A stretch of 7,269 bases of DNA from Microbacterium sp. (lineage in GTDB: Bacteria > Actinomycetota > Actinomycetes > Actinomycetales > Microbacteriaceae): NCBI GenBank assembly GCA_003248845.1, contig QFPD01000095.1:1-7269 (forward strand). Reading direction: 5' to 3'. A program made the position numbers and the translations under genes. The notes beneath the pieces were generated by a model. The model saw nothing but the letters and a program-made list of their open reading frames with translations, searched no databases and had not been told where the DNA came from. Shown one piece after another: positions 1 through 6,139 of this stretch; positions within the stretch are counted from its first letter, which is position 1, and each line of letters starts with the position of its first letter.

Positions 1-461
1 TCGCCGCGGCGCTCGCGCGTCCCGGGGCTCCCGTGCATCTCGTGGGTGTGACGGGGCCGGTCGCGCGGGCGCTTGCGACGTGGACCCAGCCCGCCTACGC
101 CCGTGCCGAGCTCGTCGACCGCGCGCCGCTGCACATGCCGCCGACCGTGCGGGTCGCTGCGGTCGAGGGGTCGCCGGTGGCGGTGCAGTCGGCGCTGCAC
201 GCGCTCCGCGAAGCGGTGCCCGCACTGGATGCCGCGGCGATCCTCGGGCCGGTACCGCAAGAGGCCGATCCGAGAAATGACGGGGGTGTCCGCGCGCTGG
301 TGCGCTTCGACTACGCGCTCGGCCGCGTCGTTGCGGAAAGCCTGCGCGCGTCGGTCGTCGCCGACGCGCTGCAGGGCCGCCGAGCGCGGGCTCGAGGAGA
401 CCGCTCTGCGGCGCGGACTACCCTGAGAGTGCGACTCGACGTCCCCGAGCTCGATCTCTGA
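1..461 (+). CDS. priA: Primosomal protein N' (PriA), C-terminal fragment; 5' end outside window
   Basis: The reading frame is open from base 3 (first full codon) to a TGA at 459-461, giving the last 152 residues of a larger protein. The fragment has the compact C-terminal domain of PriA: a VRVAAVEGSPVAVQSAL stretch, a VRFDYALGRVVAESLRA helix, and the closing TLRVRLDVPELDL, which matches the 'LRVR-D-P-DL' ending of actinobacterial PriA proteins. PriA recognises stalled or repaired forks and helps reload the replicative helicase. Actinobacterial PriA is known to have degenerate helicase motifs, but that region lies outside the window and cannot be judged here. Position directly before fmt and rsmB is a well-known actinobacterial arrangement and supports the call. 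The gap to fmt is 40 bp with no visible terminator, so readthrough into fmt is likely. I am confident of the family and cannot comment on the N-terminus. Confidence 0.85.
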   Translation, partial: AAALARPGAPVHLVGVTGPVARALATWTQPAYARAELVDRAPLHMPPTVRVAAVEGSPVAVQSALHALREAVPALDAAAILGPVPQEADPRNDGGVRALVRFDYALGRVVAESLRASVVADALQGRRARARGDRSAARTTLRVRLDVPELDL

Positions 462-492
462 CCCGCGGACGACGTCCCTTCCGACCCCCTCC

Positions 493-498
493 AGGAGA
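493..498 (+). promoter_or_regulatory. Shine-Dalgarno of fmt
   Basis: AGGAGA lies 3 nt before the fmt ATG (4 nt counting AGGAG only). The core is good and the spacing is short. It is the clearest Shine-Dalgarno in the window and fixes the fmt start at 502. Confidence 0.6.
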
Positions 499-501
499 CC
501 C

Positions 502-1434
502 ATGCGCATCGTCTTCGCCGGCACGCCGGCGCCCGCAGTTCCCTCGCTGCGCGCTCTTGCCGCATCGGCCCACGAGGTCGTCGGTGTCGTGACGCGTGCC
601 GACGCGCCGATCGGCCGCAAGCGCGTGCTCACGCCGTCACCCGTCGCGCAGGCCGCCGGGGAGCTCGGTCTGCCGATTATCAAGGCGGACCGCCTCGACG
701 CCGCCGCCACGGAGGAGATCACTGCCCTCGGCGCCGATCTCGGCGTGATCGTGGCGTACGGCGGACTCGTGCGCGAGCCGCTCCTGTCGACGCCGACGCA
801 CGGCTGGATCAATCTGCACTTCTCGTTGCTGCCGCGCTGGCGTGGTGCAGCACCCGTGCAGCGGGCGCTCATCGCGGGCGACCGCACGACGGGCGCGGCC
901 GTCTTCCAGCTCGTACCGCAGCTCGACGCCGGCGATGTGTACGCGCAGCTGCTCTACGACATCCCGCGGGGCGCCACGGCGGGCGAGGTGCTCGATGCCC
1001 TCGCCGAGCGCGGAGCCGCCCTCATCGCGGGTGTCGTCGACGACATCGCGTCCGGCGGCGCCCACGCGCTGCCGCAGACGGGAGAGCCGACGCTGGCGCC
1101 CAAGCTCACGCTCGCCGACGGCGCGCTCGACCTCGAAGACCCCGCCGACGCGGTCCTCGATCGCTATCGCGGCACGACGCCCGAACCGGGCGCCCACGTC
1201 GTCGTCGATGGGCAACGCCTCAAGGTGCTCGCGGCGCTGCGTGGCCCCGACGAGCCGCTCGATCCTGGCGCCTTCGCTGCCGTCGGCAGAGATATCCTCC
1301 TCGGTACGGGGGAGGGGACGCTCCTCGTGAAAACGGTCCAGCCCGCGGGAAAGGGTCCCATGGCCGCGGCGGACTGGTGGCGCGGGCTCCGCGGCGGGAC
1401 GCCGCGCGCTGAGCTCGGGGCGCAGCGCCGATGA
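502..1434 (+). CDS. fmt: Methionyl-tRNA formyltransferase
   Basis: This 310-residue cytoplasmic enzyme transfers the formyl group of 10-formyltetrahydrofolate to the amino group of Met-tRNA(fMet), making the initiator tRNA. The length is normal for the family (about 305-320). Residues 1-16 have the Fmt opening (MRIVFAGTPAPAVPSL), and 38-50 carry the basic loop and PSPV element that contacts tRNA. The catalytic core is complete: INLHFSLLPRWRGAAP at 103-118 supplies Asn104 and His106, and LDAGD at 141-145 supplies Asp142, equivalent to the E. coli Asn106/His108/Asp144 triad. From about residue 205 the C-terminal OB-fold-like domain follows, with a TPEPGA motif at 226-231. The ATG start matches the conserved N-terminus and has an AGGAG upstream. 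The stop overlaps the rsmB start (ATGA), so the two are very likely co-translated. No oddities seen. Confidence 0.97.
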   Translation: MRIVFAGTPAPAVPSLRALAASAHEVVGVVTRADAPIGRKRVLTPSPVAQAAGELGLPIIKADRLDAAATEEITALGADLGVIVAYGGLVREPLLSTPTHGWINLHFSLLPRWRGAAPVQRALIAGDRTTGAAVFQLVPQLDAGDVYAQLLYDIPRGATAGEVLDALAERGAALIAGVVDDIASGGAHALPQTGEPTLAPKLTLADGALDLEDPADAVLDRYRGTTPEPGAHVVVDGQRLKVLAALRGPDEPLDPGAFAAVGRDILLGTGEGTLLVKTVQPAGKGPMAAADWWRGLRGGTPRAELGAQRR

Positions 1435-2828
1435 GCTCGCGCAGCGGCGCCGACGAGCGCGCACGGCCGGCGACCGGGCGTACTCCGCGGTGGATCGCCT
1501 ACGACGTGCTGCGCGCTGTGCACACATCCGACGCCTACGCGAACCTTCTCCTGCCGCGTGCGATCGCGCGCGCCGGGCTGTCCGGCGCAGACGCCGCTCT
1601 CGCCACCGAGCTCGCGTACGGCACCCTTCGACGCGAGGGAACGTACGACGCGATCATCGCGGATGCCGCCGGTCGACCGGTCTCGGCGGTCGACCCTGCC
1701 GTGCTCGACGCGCTGCGGCTCGGTGCGCACCAGCTGCTCGCGATGCGCACCCCGTCACACGCCGCAGTGAACGAGACCGTTCGACAGGTGCGCCAGGCAG
1801 CTGGATCCTCTGCATCGGGGTTCGCGAACGCGGTCCTGCGCCGCATCTCCGAGCGCAGCCGAGAGGAATGGGTGGAACGGTTGGATGCCGCGGCGCGCTC
1901 CGACGACGAACGGCTCTCGGTGCGCTACGCCCACCCTGTGTGGGTCATCCGCGCGTTCCGTCGCGCGTTGGCCGCGGAAGGCCGCGCAGACGAGCTCGAG
2001 TCCCTCCTCGACGCCGACAACGCCTCGCCGACCGTGACGCTCGCGGCTCTCCCCGGACTCGCCGAGCGTCCGGCCGATTCGACTCCGACGCCGTACTCGC
2101 CGATCGGATTCCGCTCGGCCGGGGGAGACCCCGGCGCGGTCGTCGCGGCATCCGACGGTCGCGTCCGGGTGCAGGACGAAGGCTCCCAGTTGGCGGCTCT
2201 CGCCCTCGCCCGCGCCGTTCCGGTTACGCCGGGAGAGGTGTGGCTCGACCTCTGCGCCGCCCCCGGTGGTAAGACCGCGGTGCTGGCCGCAGAGGCGCTC
2301 GCGCACGGTGCCCGTCTCGAGGCCAATGAGCTGTCGCCCGCACGAGCCGGGCTCGTCCGAGACTCCGTCGCGGGCGTGCCACTCGACGTCCCGGTGTCGG
2401 AGGAGGACGGCCGCGTCCGTGCGGGGCGCGGGCGGTACGACCGCATCCTCGTGGACGCGCCGTGTACGGGCCTCGGCGCCCTAAGGCGCCGGCCGGAAGC
2501 GCGTTGGCGCAAGCAACCCGCGGACGTTCCCGCGCTCGCCTCGCTCCAGACAGAGCTCCTGGATGCCGCCGTCGGCGCGGTGAAGCCGGGAGGCATCGTT
2601 GCCTACGTCACGTGCTCGCCGCACCTCGCGGAGACCACGGGCATTGTGGCGGAGGTGCTTCACACGCACGCGGACACGCTGGAGGAACTGGACGCCCGCG
2701 CGCTCGTCGCCGCCATCTCGAACGCGGAGATCGATCTTGCGGGTGCCGGAGCATCGCGTCGCGCACAGCTCTGGCCGCACCGGCACGGAACCGATGCGAT
2801 GTCGATCTCGCTGCTGCGACGCCGCTGA
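1431..2828 (+). CDS. rsmB: 16S rRNA m5C967 methyltransferase RsmB (NusB domain fused to SAM methyltransferase)
   Basis: This 465-residue protein methylates C5 of a 16S rRNA cytosine (position 967 in E. coli numbering) using S-adenosylmethionine. Residues about 20-145 form a NusB-like helical RNA-binding domain (WIAYDVLRAV, ELAYGTLRREG, LDALRLGAHQLL, AVNETV, GFANAVLRRI). VQDEGSQL at 247-254 precedes SAM motif I, LDLCAAPGGKT at 272-282. Motif IV is DAPCTGLG at 342-349 with the product-release Cys345. Motif VI is VTCSPH at 393-398 with the nucleophile Cys395. LWPHRHGTDAM at 447-457 is the family's C-terminal signature. Both cysteines of the two-cysteine mechanism are present, so it should be active. 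The ATG overlaps the fmt stop as ATGA. There is no strong Shine-Dalgarno (only a GGGG about 10 nt upstream), which fits translational coupling to fmt. The gene is followed by a convergent gene after 58 bp. Confidence 0.96.
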   Translation: MSSRSGADERARPATGRTPRWIAYDVLRAVHTSDAYANLLLPRAIARAGLSGADAALATELAYGTLRREGTYDAIIADAAGRPVSAVDPAVLDALRLGAHQLLAMRTPSHAAVNETVRQVRQAAGSSASGFANAVLRRISERSREEWVERLDAAARSDDERLSVRYAHPVWVIRAFRRALAAEGRADELESLLDADNASPTVTLAALPGLAERPADSTPTPYSPIGFRSAGGDPGAVVAASDGRVRVQDEGSQLAALALARAVPVTPGEVWLDLCAAPGGKTAVLAAEALAHGARLEANELSPARAGLVRDSVAGVPLDVPVSEEDGRVRAGRGRYDRILVDAPCTGLGALRRRPEARWRKQPADVPALASLQTELLDAAVGAVKPGGIVAYVTCSPHLAETTGIVAEVLHTHADTLEELDARALVAAISNAEIDLAGAGASRRAQLWPHRHGTDAMSISLLRRR

Positions 2829-2886
2829 AACCGTCGGAACGGAACTCACCGGGGTCGGGCAGACACGCCTCGGTCCCGCGTCGGCA
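2829..2886. other. Convergent intergenic gap between rsmB and the membrane-protein gene
   Basis: This 58-bp gap lies between two genes that end facing each other. A bidirectional terminator would be expected, but I see no stem longer than 3-4 bp and no T-tract. Termination here may be Rho-dependent, or readthrough may give antisense RNA over the neighbour. Confidence 0.4.
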
Positions 2887-4089
2887 TCAATCCCAGCGGA
2901 CGACGGGCGGCTCTGTCGTCATGTCGACGAGGGGTGACCCGAGGGTCGGCAGGAAGAGGAACGTGCACCCCGTCTGACGCTGCCCGTTCACTTCGCAGTC
3001 GGCAGTCACGTCGAGTCCGCCCAGGTACGTCGCCCGCACTTGGGTCGGGTCGCCGAAGATCTCCTCGGGCTCGAGGTTCGCAAGGGTCGCCTGCGTCTCG
3101 GCGCGGAGCGTGCGCGTAATGGTCCCGTCGATGATCTTCGTCCCGTCGCTGAGAACGTCCGGCAGGTCGATACCGCAGCCGGCGACGAGGCTCTTCGAGG
3201 CGATGCATGCGGTGACCGCGTCGTTCACGGCGCCACGGAAGGTCGTCAGACCTGCGTCGCTGAGCTCGACATCCGCGTCGAACTCGGCGGAGTAGTCATC
3301 CGGGTCGCTGACGATCGTGGTGGTCGTCCCGGTGAGTGCATAGTTCGCGTTGTCGATCGCGAGTTCCACGACGCCGGGGAAGACCGTGATCGTGTCGGAG
3401 TCGATCGCGACACCGTTGACCGTGGGGTTGAGCCCGGAGAAGTCGTCGCCCACGTAGATGTCGATCGTGCCGCGACCGAGCGTCCACGAGCCGTCGCGTT
3501 CGAAGTCGACGGCCTCGAACTGTCCGCTGACCTGCTCCCCACCGATCGTGTACTCGACGGTGACGGGGACGGAGTACGCCGTGCCCGATGTCTCGGACGC
3601 CGTCACGACGACGTCGGCGATCGGACCGGCCGCGGCGGAGGCGGCGAGCGCTTCGTCGGTCAGGAGGGTCGTGTCCGCTGGCTTCGCGTCGAGGTACGAC
3701 AGCGCCTTCTTGCTGTCGCCCGCCGTGAGGGCGGCGAAGTAGTCCGACACGACCTCCTGGGGGCCGGCGGTCGATCGTCCCGGACCCACCGCGCGGACCG
3801 CGAAGACGATGCCGAGGACCACGGCGAGCACGACCACGAGGCCGCCGGCGATGATCCCGATCAGTGCACCCGTCGGGAGCTTCTTCCCCGGTGGCGGCGT
3901 GCCCGTGCCGGGGAGTGGCTGCGGCGAGGCCGCGTGCGGCGCCTGTGGCGAGGCCGCGTGCGGCGCCTGCGGAGTCGTTTCGCGCAGCACCCACTGGCCG
4001 GCCGTCGCATCCCAGCGGTACGCGCCGGACACCCATTCGCCGCGTGCCGCGTCCCACTCGGGCTTCGGTCCGCCTGTGCTCTCACTCAT
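2887..4089 (-). CDS. Unnamed single-pass membrane protein: duplicated WD-motif N-terminus, TM helix, NTF2/DUF4878-like and PEGA-like extracytoplasmic part
   Basis: This is a 400-residue protein I cannot name. Residues 11-20 and 25-34 are two copies, 14 residues apart, of W-D-A-x-x-G-x-W-V, recalling the short Trp motifs of DUF2510-type actinobacterial proteins. Residues 40-68 are a Pro/Ala linker with a duplicated PQAPHAAS. A strong transmembrane helix spans about 74-99. Residues 107-210 look like an NTF2/DUF4878 domain (EVVSDYFAALTAGDSKKALSYL, then beta strands). Residues 222-262 (VNGVAID...VFPGVVELAI) resemble a PEGA-like strand segment. The C-terminal part holds the only four cysteines, as C295-x9-C305 and C365-x9-C375, which suggests disulfides outside the membrane. 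I chose ATG 4089 because it opens the first folded motif and has a GGGGGA 6 nt upstream. The frame stays open much further upstream, but that stretch is antisense to rpe. It is transcribed divergently from rpe. Its function is unknown; an envelope-associated role is inferred from topology only. Confidence 0.8.
   Translation of the reverse strand: MSESTGGPKPEWDAARGEWVSGAYRWDATAGQWVLRETTPQAPHAASPQAPHAASPQPLPGTGTPPPGKKLPTGALIGIIAGGLVVVLAVVLGIVFAVRAVGPGRSTAGPQEVVSDYFAALTAGDSKKALSYLDAKPADTTLLTDEALAASAAAGPIADVVVTASETSGTAYSVPVTVEYTIGGEQVSGQFEAVDFERDGSWTLGRGTIDIYVGDDFSGLNPTVNGVAIDSDTITVFPGVVELAIDNANYALTGTTTTIVSDPDDYSAEFDADVELSDAGLTTFRGAVNDAVTACIASKSLVAGCGIDLPDVLSDGTKIIDGTITRTLRAETQATLANLEPEEIFGDPTQVRATYLGGLDVTADCEVNGQRQTGCTFLFLPTLGSPLVDMTTEPPVVRWD
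3923..3970. repeat. Tandem 24-bp direct repeat (two copies) inside the linker of the membrane-protein gene
   Basis: Two adjacent 24-bp units, 3923-3946 and 3947-3970, differ only at their last base (T versus C). On the coding strand they encode the repeated PQAPHAAS of the Pro/Ala linker before the transmembrane helix. The period is a multiple of three, so copy-number change would lengthen or shorten the linker without a frameshift. Confidence 0.85.
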
Positions 4090-4095
4090 CCGTCG

Positions 4096-4101
4096 TCCCC
4101 C
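4096..4101 (-). promoter_or_regulatory. Possible Shine-Dalgarno of the membrane-protein gene
   Basis: GGGGGA on the minus strand sits 6 nt before the ATG at 4089. It is an imperfect match to the anti-Shine-Dalgarno but well placed, and it supports this start over more upstream ones in the same open frame. Confidence 0.45.
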
Positions 4102-4139
4102 GTGTGCATCCATGTGATCTCGCGTAGGTCGCAGCCGCG

Positions 4140-4153
4140 ACGGTATGAACATA
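4140..4153 (-). promoter_or_regulatory. Candidate -10 elements for the membrane-protein gene
   Basis: On the minus strand the 120-bp divergent gap holds two TANNNT hexamers, TATGTT (4153 to 4148) and TACCGT (4145 to 4140). Either would give a short leader of roughly 45-52 nt before the ATG. I see no -35 match at the usual distance, so this is a weak call. Confidence 0.25.
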
Positions 4154-4193
4154 TCGGCCCGGCCACTCGCCGTGGCGCAGGGCCCCCGGTGAC

Positions 4194-4202
4194 TGTGGAT
4201 AA
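4194..4202 (-). promoter_or_regulatory. Perfect DnaA-box consensus (TTATCCACA on the minus strand)
   Basis: The plus strand reads TGTGGATAA, the exact reverse complement of the 9-base DnaA box TTATCCACA. It lies 7 bases before the rpe start and overlaps five bases of the predicted rpe -10 hexamer. The match is seen directly; DnaA binding is inference. No second box was seen nearby, so this is not an origin. Confidence 0.5.
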
Positions 4203-4203
4203 T
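4198..4203 (+). promoter_or_regulatory. Predicted rpe -10 element (leaderless start)
   Basis: GATAAT matches TATAAT at five of six positions and its last T is 7 nt before the G of the rpe GTG, so transcription would start at the start codon itself. No Shine-Dalgarno is visible before the GTG, which fits a leaderless mRNA. No convincing -35 was found. Confidence 0.5.
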
Positions 4204-4209
4204 GGGCGC

Positions 4210-4869
4210 GTGGCACGCATCAACCCCAGCATCCTGTCCGCCGACTTCGTCAACATGCAGGCTGACCTCGAACGGATCGCGGATGCCGACTTCGTCCACG
4301 TCGACGTCATGGACAACCACTTCGTGCCGAACCTCACGTTCGGCCCGCAGATGGTCGAACGGATCCAGGCCACGAGTCCCGTTCCCCTGGATGTTCATCT
4401 GATGATCACGGACCCCGACCGCTGGGCGCCGGGGTACGCGGAGATCGGTGCGGCATCGGTGACGTTCCATCTGGAGGCCGCTGCCGATCCCGTGACGCTC
4501 GCCCGGCGCCTCCGAGGCATCGGTGCGCGCGCCGGGGTCGCGGTGAAGCCCGCGACCCCGGTCGAAGGGCTCTACGACGTGCTCGACGAGTTCGATCAGA
4601 TCCTCGTGATGACTGTCGAGCCGGGTTTCGGGGGCCAATCGTTCATGCCCGACCAGATGCCCAAGCTCGCCCGTCTGCGTGACGAAGTCCGCCGGCGGGG
4701 ATCCGAGGTCTGGCTCCAGGTCGACGGCGGCATCTCCGAGTCGACGCTCGCGCAGGCGGCCGAAGCCGGTGCGGACACGTTCGTGGCCGGCTCCGCCGTC
4801 TTCGGCGCAGCCAATCCTGCGCTGGCGATCGCGGCGCTGCGCTCCACGGCTTCCGCCCATACTCACTGA
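4210..4869 (+). CDS. rpe: Ribulose-phosphate 3-epimerase
   Basis: This 219-residue cytoplasmic TIM-barrel enzyme interconverts D-ribulose 5-phosphate and D-xylulose 5-phosphate in the pentose phosphate pathway. Length is typical (about 215-230). The opening RINPSILSADF at 3-13 is the family signature. Metal ligands and catalytic acids are in place: His30 and Asp32 in FVHVDVMDNHFVPN, His63 in DVHLMI, and Asp172 in QVDGGI, where Asp32 and Asp172 are the acid/base pair. VEPGFGGQSF at 136-145 is the mobile loop, and the phosphate site is formed by GGI at 173-175 and AGSAVF at 194-199. I chose GTG 4210 because it places the signature at residue 3 and has a -10-like hexamer at leaderless spacing. 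GTG codons at 4189 and 4195 are in frame but would add a tail not expected for the family. It is commonly found downstream of rsmB in actinobacteria; here one reversed gene intervenes. Confidence 0.96.
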   Translation: MARINPSILSADFVNMQADLERIADADFVHVDVMDNHFVPNLTFGPQMVERIQATSPVPLDVHLMITDPDRWAPGYAEIGAASVTFHLEAAADPVTLARRLRGIGARAGVAVKPATPVEGLYDVLDEFDQILVMTVEPGFGGQSFMPDQMPKLARLRDEVRRRGSEVWLQVDGGISESTLAQAAEAGADTFVAGSAVFGAANPALAIAALRSTASAHTH

Positions 4870-4916
4870 GGCCGACGCGCACCTCACCCTCTCGCCGATC
4901 TTGCCGCGACGGCGGT
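4870..4916. other. Convergent intergenic gap between rpe and glsA
   Basis: This 47-bp gap lies between convergent stops. Only a small GC hairpin can be drawn (CGCCG 4893-4897 with CGGCG 4910-4914, 12-nt loop; or GCCG 4903-4906 with CGGC 4910-4913), without a T-tract on either strand. It is too weak to call an intrinsic terminator. Confidence 0.35.
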
Positions 4917-6089
4917 TCAGTCCTCGATCTCCACGGACCCGCCGAGCGCGGCGACCTGCTGGCGGACGACAGCGAGCGCGGCGGGGTGCATCTGCGTCAC
5001 CCCGCGCAGGTCGACGGTGAGGGGAATCGCATCGATGTCGACGTGGATGCCGCGCAGCTGAGCGAGCACCCGCTCCGCACCGCTGAAGGAGAGTTCGCCG
5101 TCAAGCGTCACGCGGACCCCGCCGGCGTGGTCGCGCATGATGGCGACGCGCGGCGCCGCGATGGCCTCGTGCTCGTCGAAGACATGCATCCCGAGGCCGT
5201 CGGAGAGCCTTTCCAGGGTGGCGCTCGCGCGCGTGCTGTTCCCGTGGGCATCCAGACGCGGGCTCATGACGCCGACGCCGAATTGGGAGGGCGCGACGGC
5301 GATGATGCCGCCCGACACTCCGCTCTTGGCGGGAAGCCCGACGCGGAGCAGCCACGATCCGGACCCGTCGTACATCCCGCAGCTGGTCATCACCGAGACG
5401 ACATCGCGCGCGGTGCCCGCGGTGATGACGCGCTCACCGGTCACCGGGTTCCGCCCGCCGAACGCCAGTGTCGCCGCCATCACCGCGAGATCCGCGACGG
5501 TCACGAGCAGTGAGCACTGCCGGAAGTACGCCTCCACCACGTCGTGCGGGTCGCCGTCGATGAGGCGATACGAGCGCAGCAGGTGCGCGAGCGCGCGATT
5601 GCGGTGGCCGGTCGCCGACTCAGAGGCGTAAACGGCCTCGTCGGTGGTCAACTCGCGGCCGGCGAACCGCGACAGACCCGCGACGATGGCCGCCGCTCGC
5701 GCCGAAGGATCCGCCCGAGCGACGAGGGCCGTCGTGGCGATCGCGCCGGCATTGATCAGGGGGTTGGCCGGGCGCCCCGTGCTCGGCTCCAGGCTGATCG
5801 CGTTGAACGGCTCGCCGCTCGGCTCGACCCCGACGTGACGGATCACCTCGTCCCGGCCGAGCTCGTCGAGGGCCAGCGCGAAGACGAACGGCTTCGAGAT
5901 CGATTGGATGGTGAAGGCGAGCTCGGCATCTCCGGCGGCGACGACGCCGCCGGCAGGCCCTGCCACCGCGACGGCCAGTCGATCCGGCGCTGCGCGGGCG
6001 AGTTCGGGGATGTAGTCGGCGACCTGCCCGGCATCCAAGCCTCGGACATCGTCCAGGACTCCTTCGAGCAACTGTCGGACCGGTTCCAT
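4917..6089 (-). CDS. glsA: Serine-dependent glutaminase (glutaminase A family) with C-terminal STAS domain
   Basis: This 390-residue enzyme hydrolyses L-glutamine to L-glutamate and ammonia, using a beta-lactamase-like fold with a Ser-Lys pair. The glutaminase domain spans about 1-300. QSISK at 62-66 gives nucleophile Ser63 and Lys66. NPLINAGAI at 109-117 gives substrate-binding Asn113, YASE at 154-157 gives Glu157, and HRNRALA gives Asn164. Tyr188 (EAYFRQCS), Tyr240 (SCGMYDGSGSW) and KSGVSGG at 255-261 complete the known pocket. Residues about 312-388 form a STAS domain like anti-sigma-factor antagonists (LTVDLRGVTQMHPAAL). However, the D-S-S-G site where such proteins are phosphorylated reads H368-P-A-A371. 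Glutaminase-STAS fusions are known in actinobacteria; the STAS role is not settled. Start is ATG 6089: no Shine-Dalgarno, but TATCGT sits at leaderless spacing. The gene is divergent from hisE, and no transporter or antiporter partner is in view. A possible role is glutamine catabolism or acid/nitrogen balance. Confidence 0.93.
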   Translation of the reverse strand: MEPVRQLLEGVLDDVRGLDAGQVADYIPELARAAPDRLAVAVAGPAGGVVAAGDAELAFTIQSISKPFVFALALDELGRDEVIRHVGVEPSGEPFNAISLEPSTGRPANPLINAGAIATTALVARADPSARAAAIVAGLSRFAGRELTTDEAVYASESATGHRNRALAHLLRSYRLIDGDPHDVVEAYFRQCSLLVTVADLAVMAATLAFGGRNPVTGERVITAGTARDVVSVMTSCGMYDGSGSWLLRVGLPAKSGVSGGIIAVAPSQFGVGVMSPRLDAHGNSTRASATLERLSDGLGMHVFDEHEAIAAPRVAIMRDHAGGVRVTLDGELSFSGAERVLAQLRGIHVDIDAIPLTVDLRGVTQMHPAALAVVRQQVAALGGSVEIED

Positions 6090-6095
6090 GCGTTG

Positions 6096-6101
6096 ACGAT
6101 A
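6096..6101 (-). promoter_or_regulatory. Predicted glsA -10 element (leaderless start)
   Basis: On the minus strand TATCGT (fits TANNNT) ends 7 nt before the A of the glsA ATG, so transcription is predicted to begin at the start codon. No Shine-Dalgarno is present in the preceding bases. No -35 match found. Confidence 0.5.
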
Positions 6102-6133
6102 TCGCTGCGAGAGCGTGACCCCTCCGGGACCGG

Positions 6134-6139
6134 TAGCCT
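6134..6139 (+). promoter_or_regulatory. Predicted hisE -10 element (leaderless start)
   Basis: TAGCCT (fits TANNNT, preceded by GG) ends 7 nt before the G of the hisE GTG. A CAGG just before the GTG is too close to serve as a Shine-Dalgarno. The layout is typical of leaderless actinobacterial genes. It lies back to back with the glsA -10, with 32 bp between the two hexamers. Confidence 0.6.

Noticed and set aside
637..1527. Long minus-strand open frame opposite fmt
   Set aside because: Fmt is complete and highly conserved on the plus strand; the opposite frame is Arg-rich with no domain.
4189..4209. Earlier in-frame GTG starts for rpe at 4189 and 4195
   Set aside because: They add a few residues not expected for RPE and would place the -10-like hexamer inside the gene. 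They cannot be fully excluded without 5'-end data.
4090..4209. Second replication origin or DnaA cluster
   Set aside because: Only one DnaA box is present, with no AT-rich unwinding region and no dnaA/dnaN genes nearby.
3040..4869. One 609-codon plus-strand frame ending in rpe, which could suggest an N-terminal fusion
   Set aside because: The upstream two thirds are antisense to the membrane-protein gene and Arg-rich. RPE homology begins at the GTG at 4210.
2887..4887. One continuous 666-codon minus-strand open frame covering the membrane-protein gene and the complement of rpe
   Set aside because: The part upstream of ATG 4089 is antisense to rpe, has low-complexity Arg/His/Asp-rich composition and no recognisable domain. 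It is the usual high-GC antisense shadow, and 4089 has a plausible Shine-Dalgarno.
4893..4914. Possible bidirectional intrinsic terminator between rpe and glsA
   Set aside because: The stem is only 4-5 bp and no T-tract follows on either strand.
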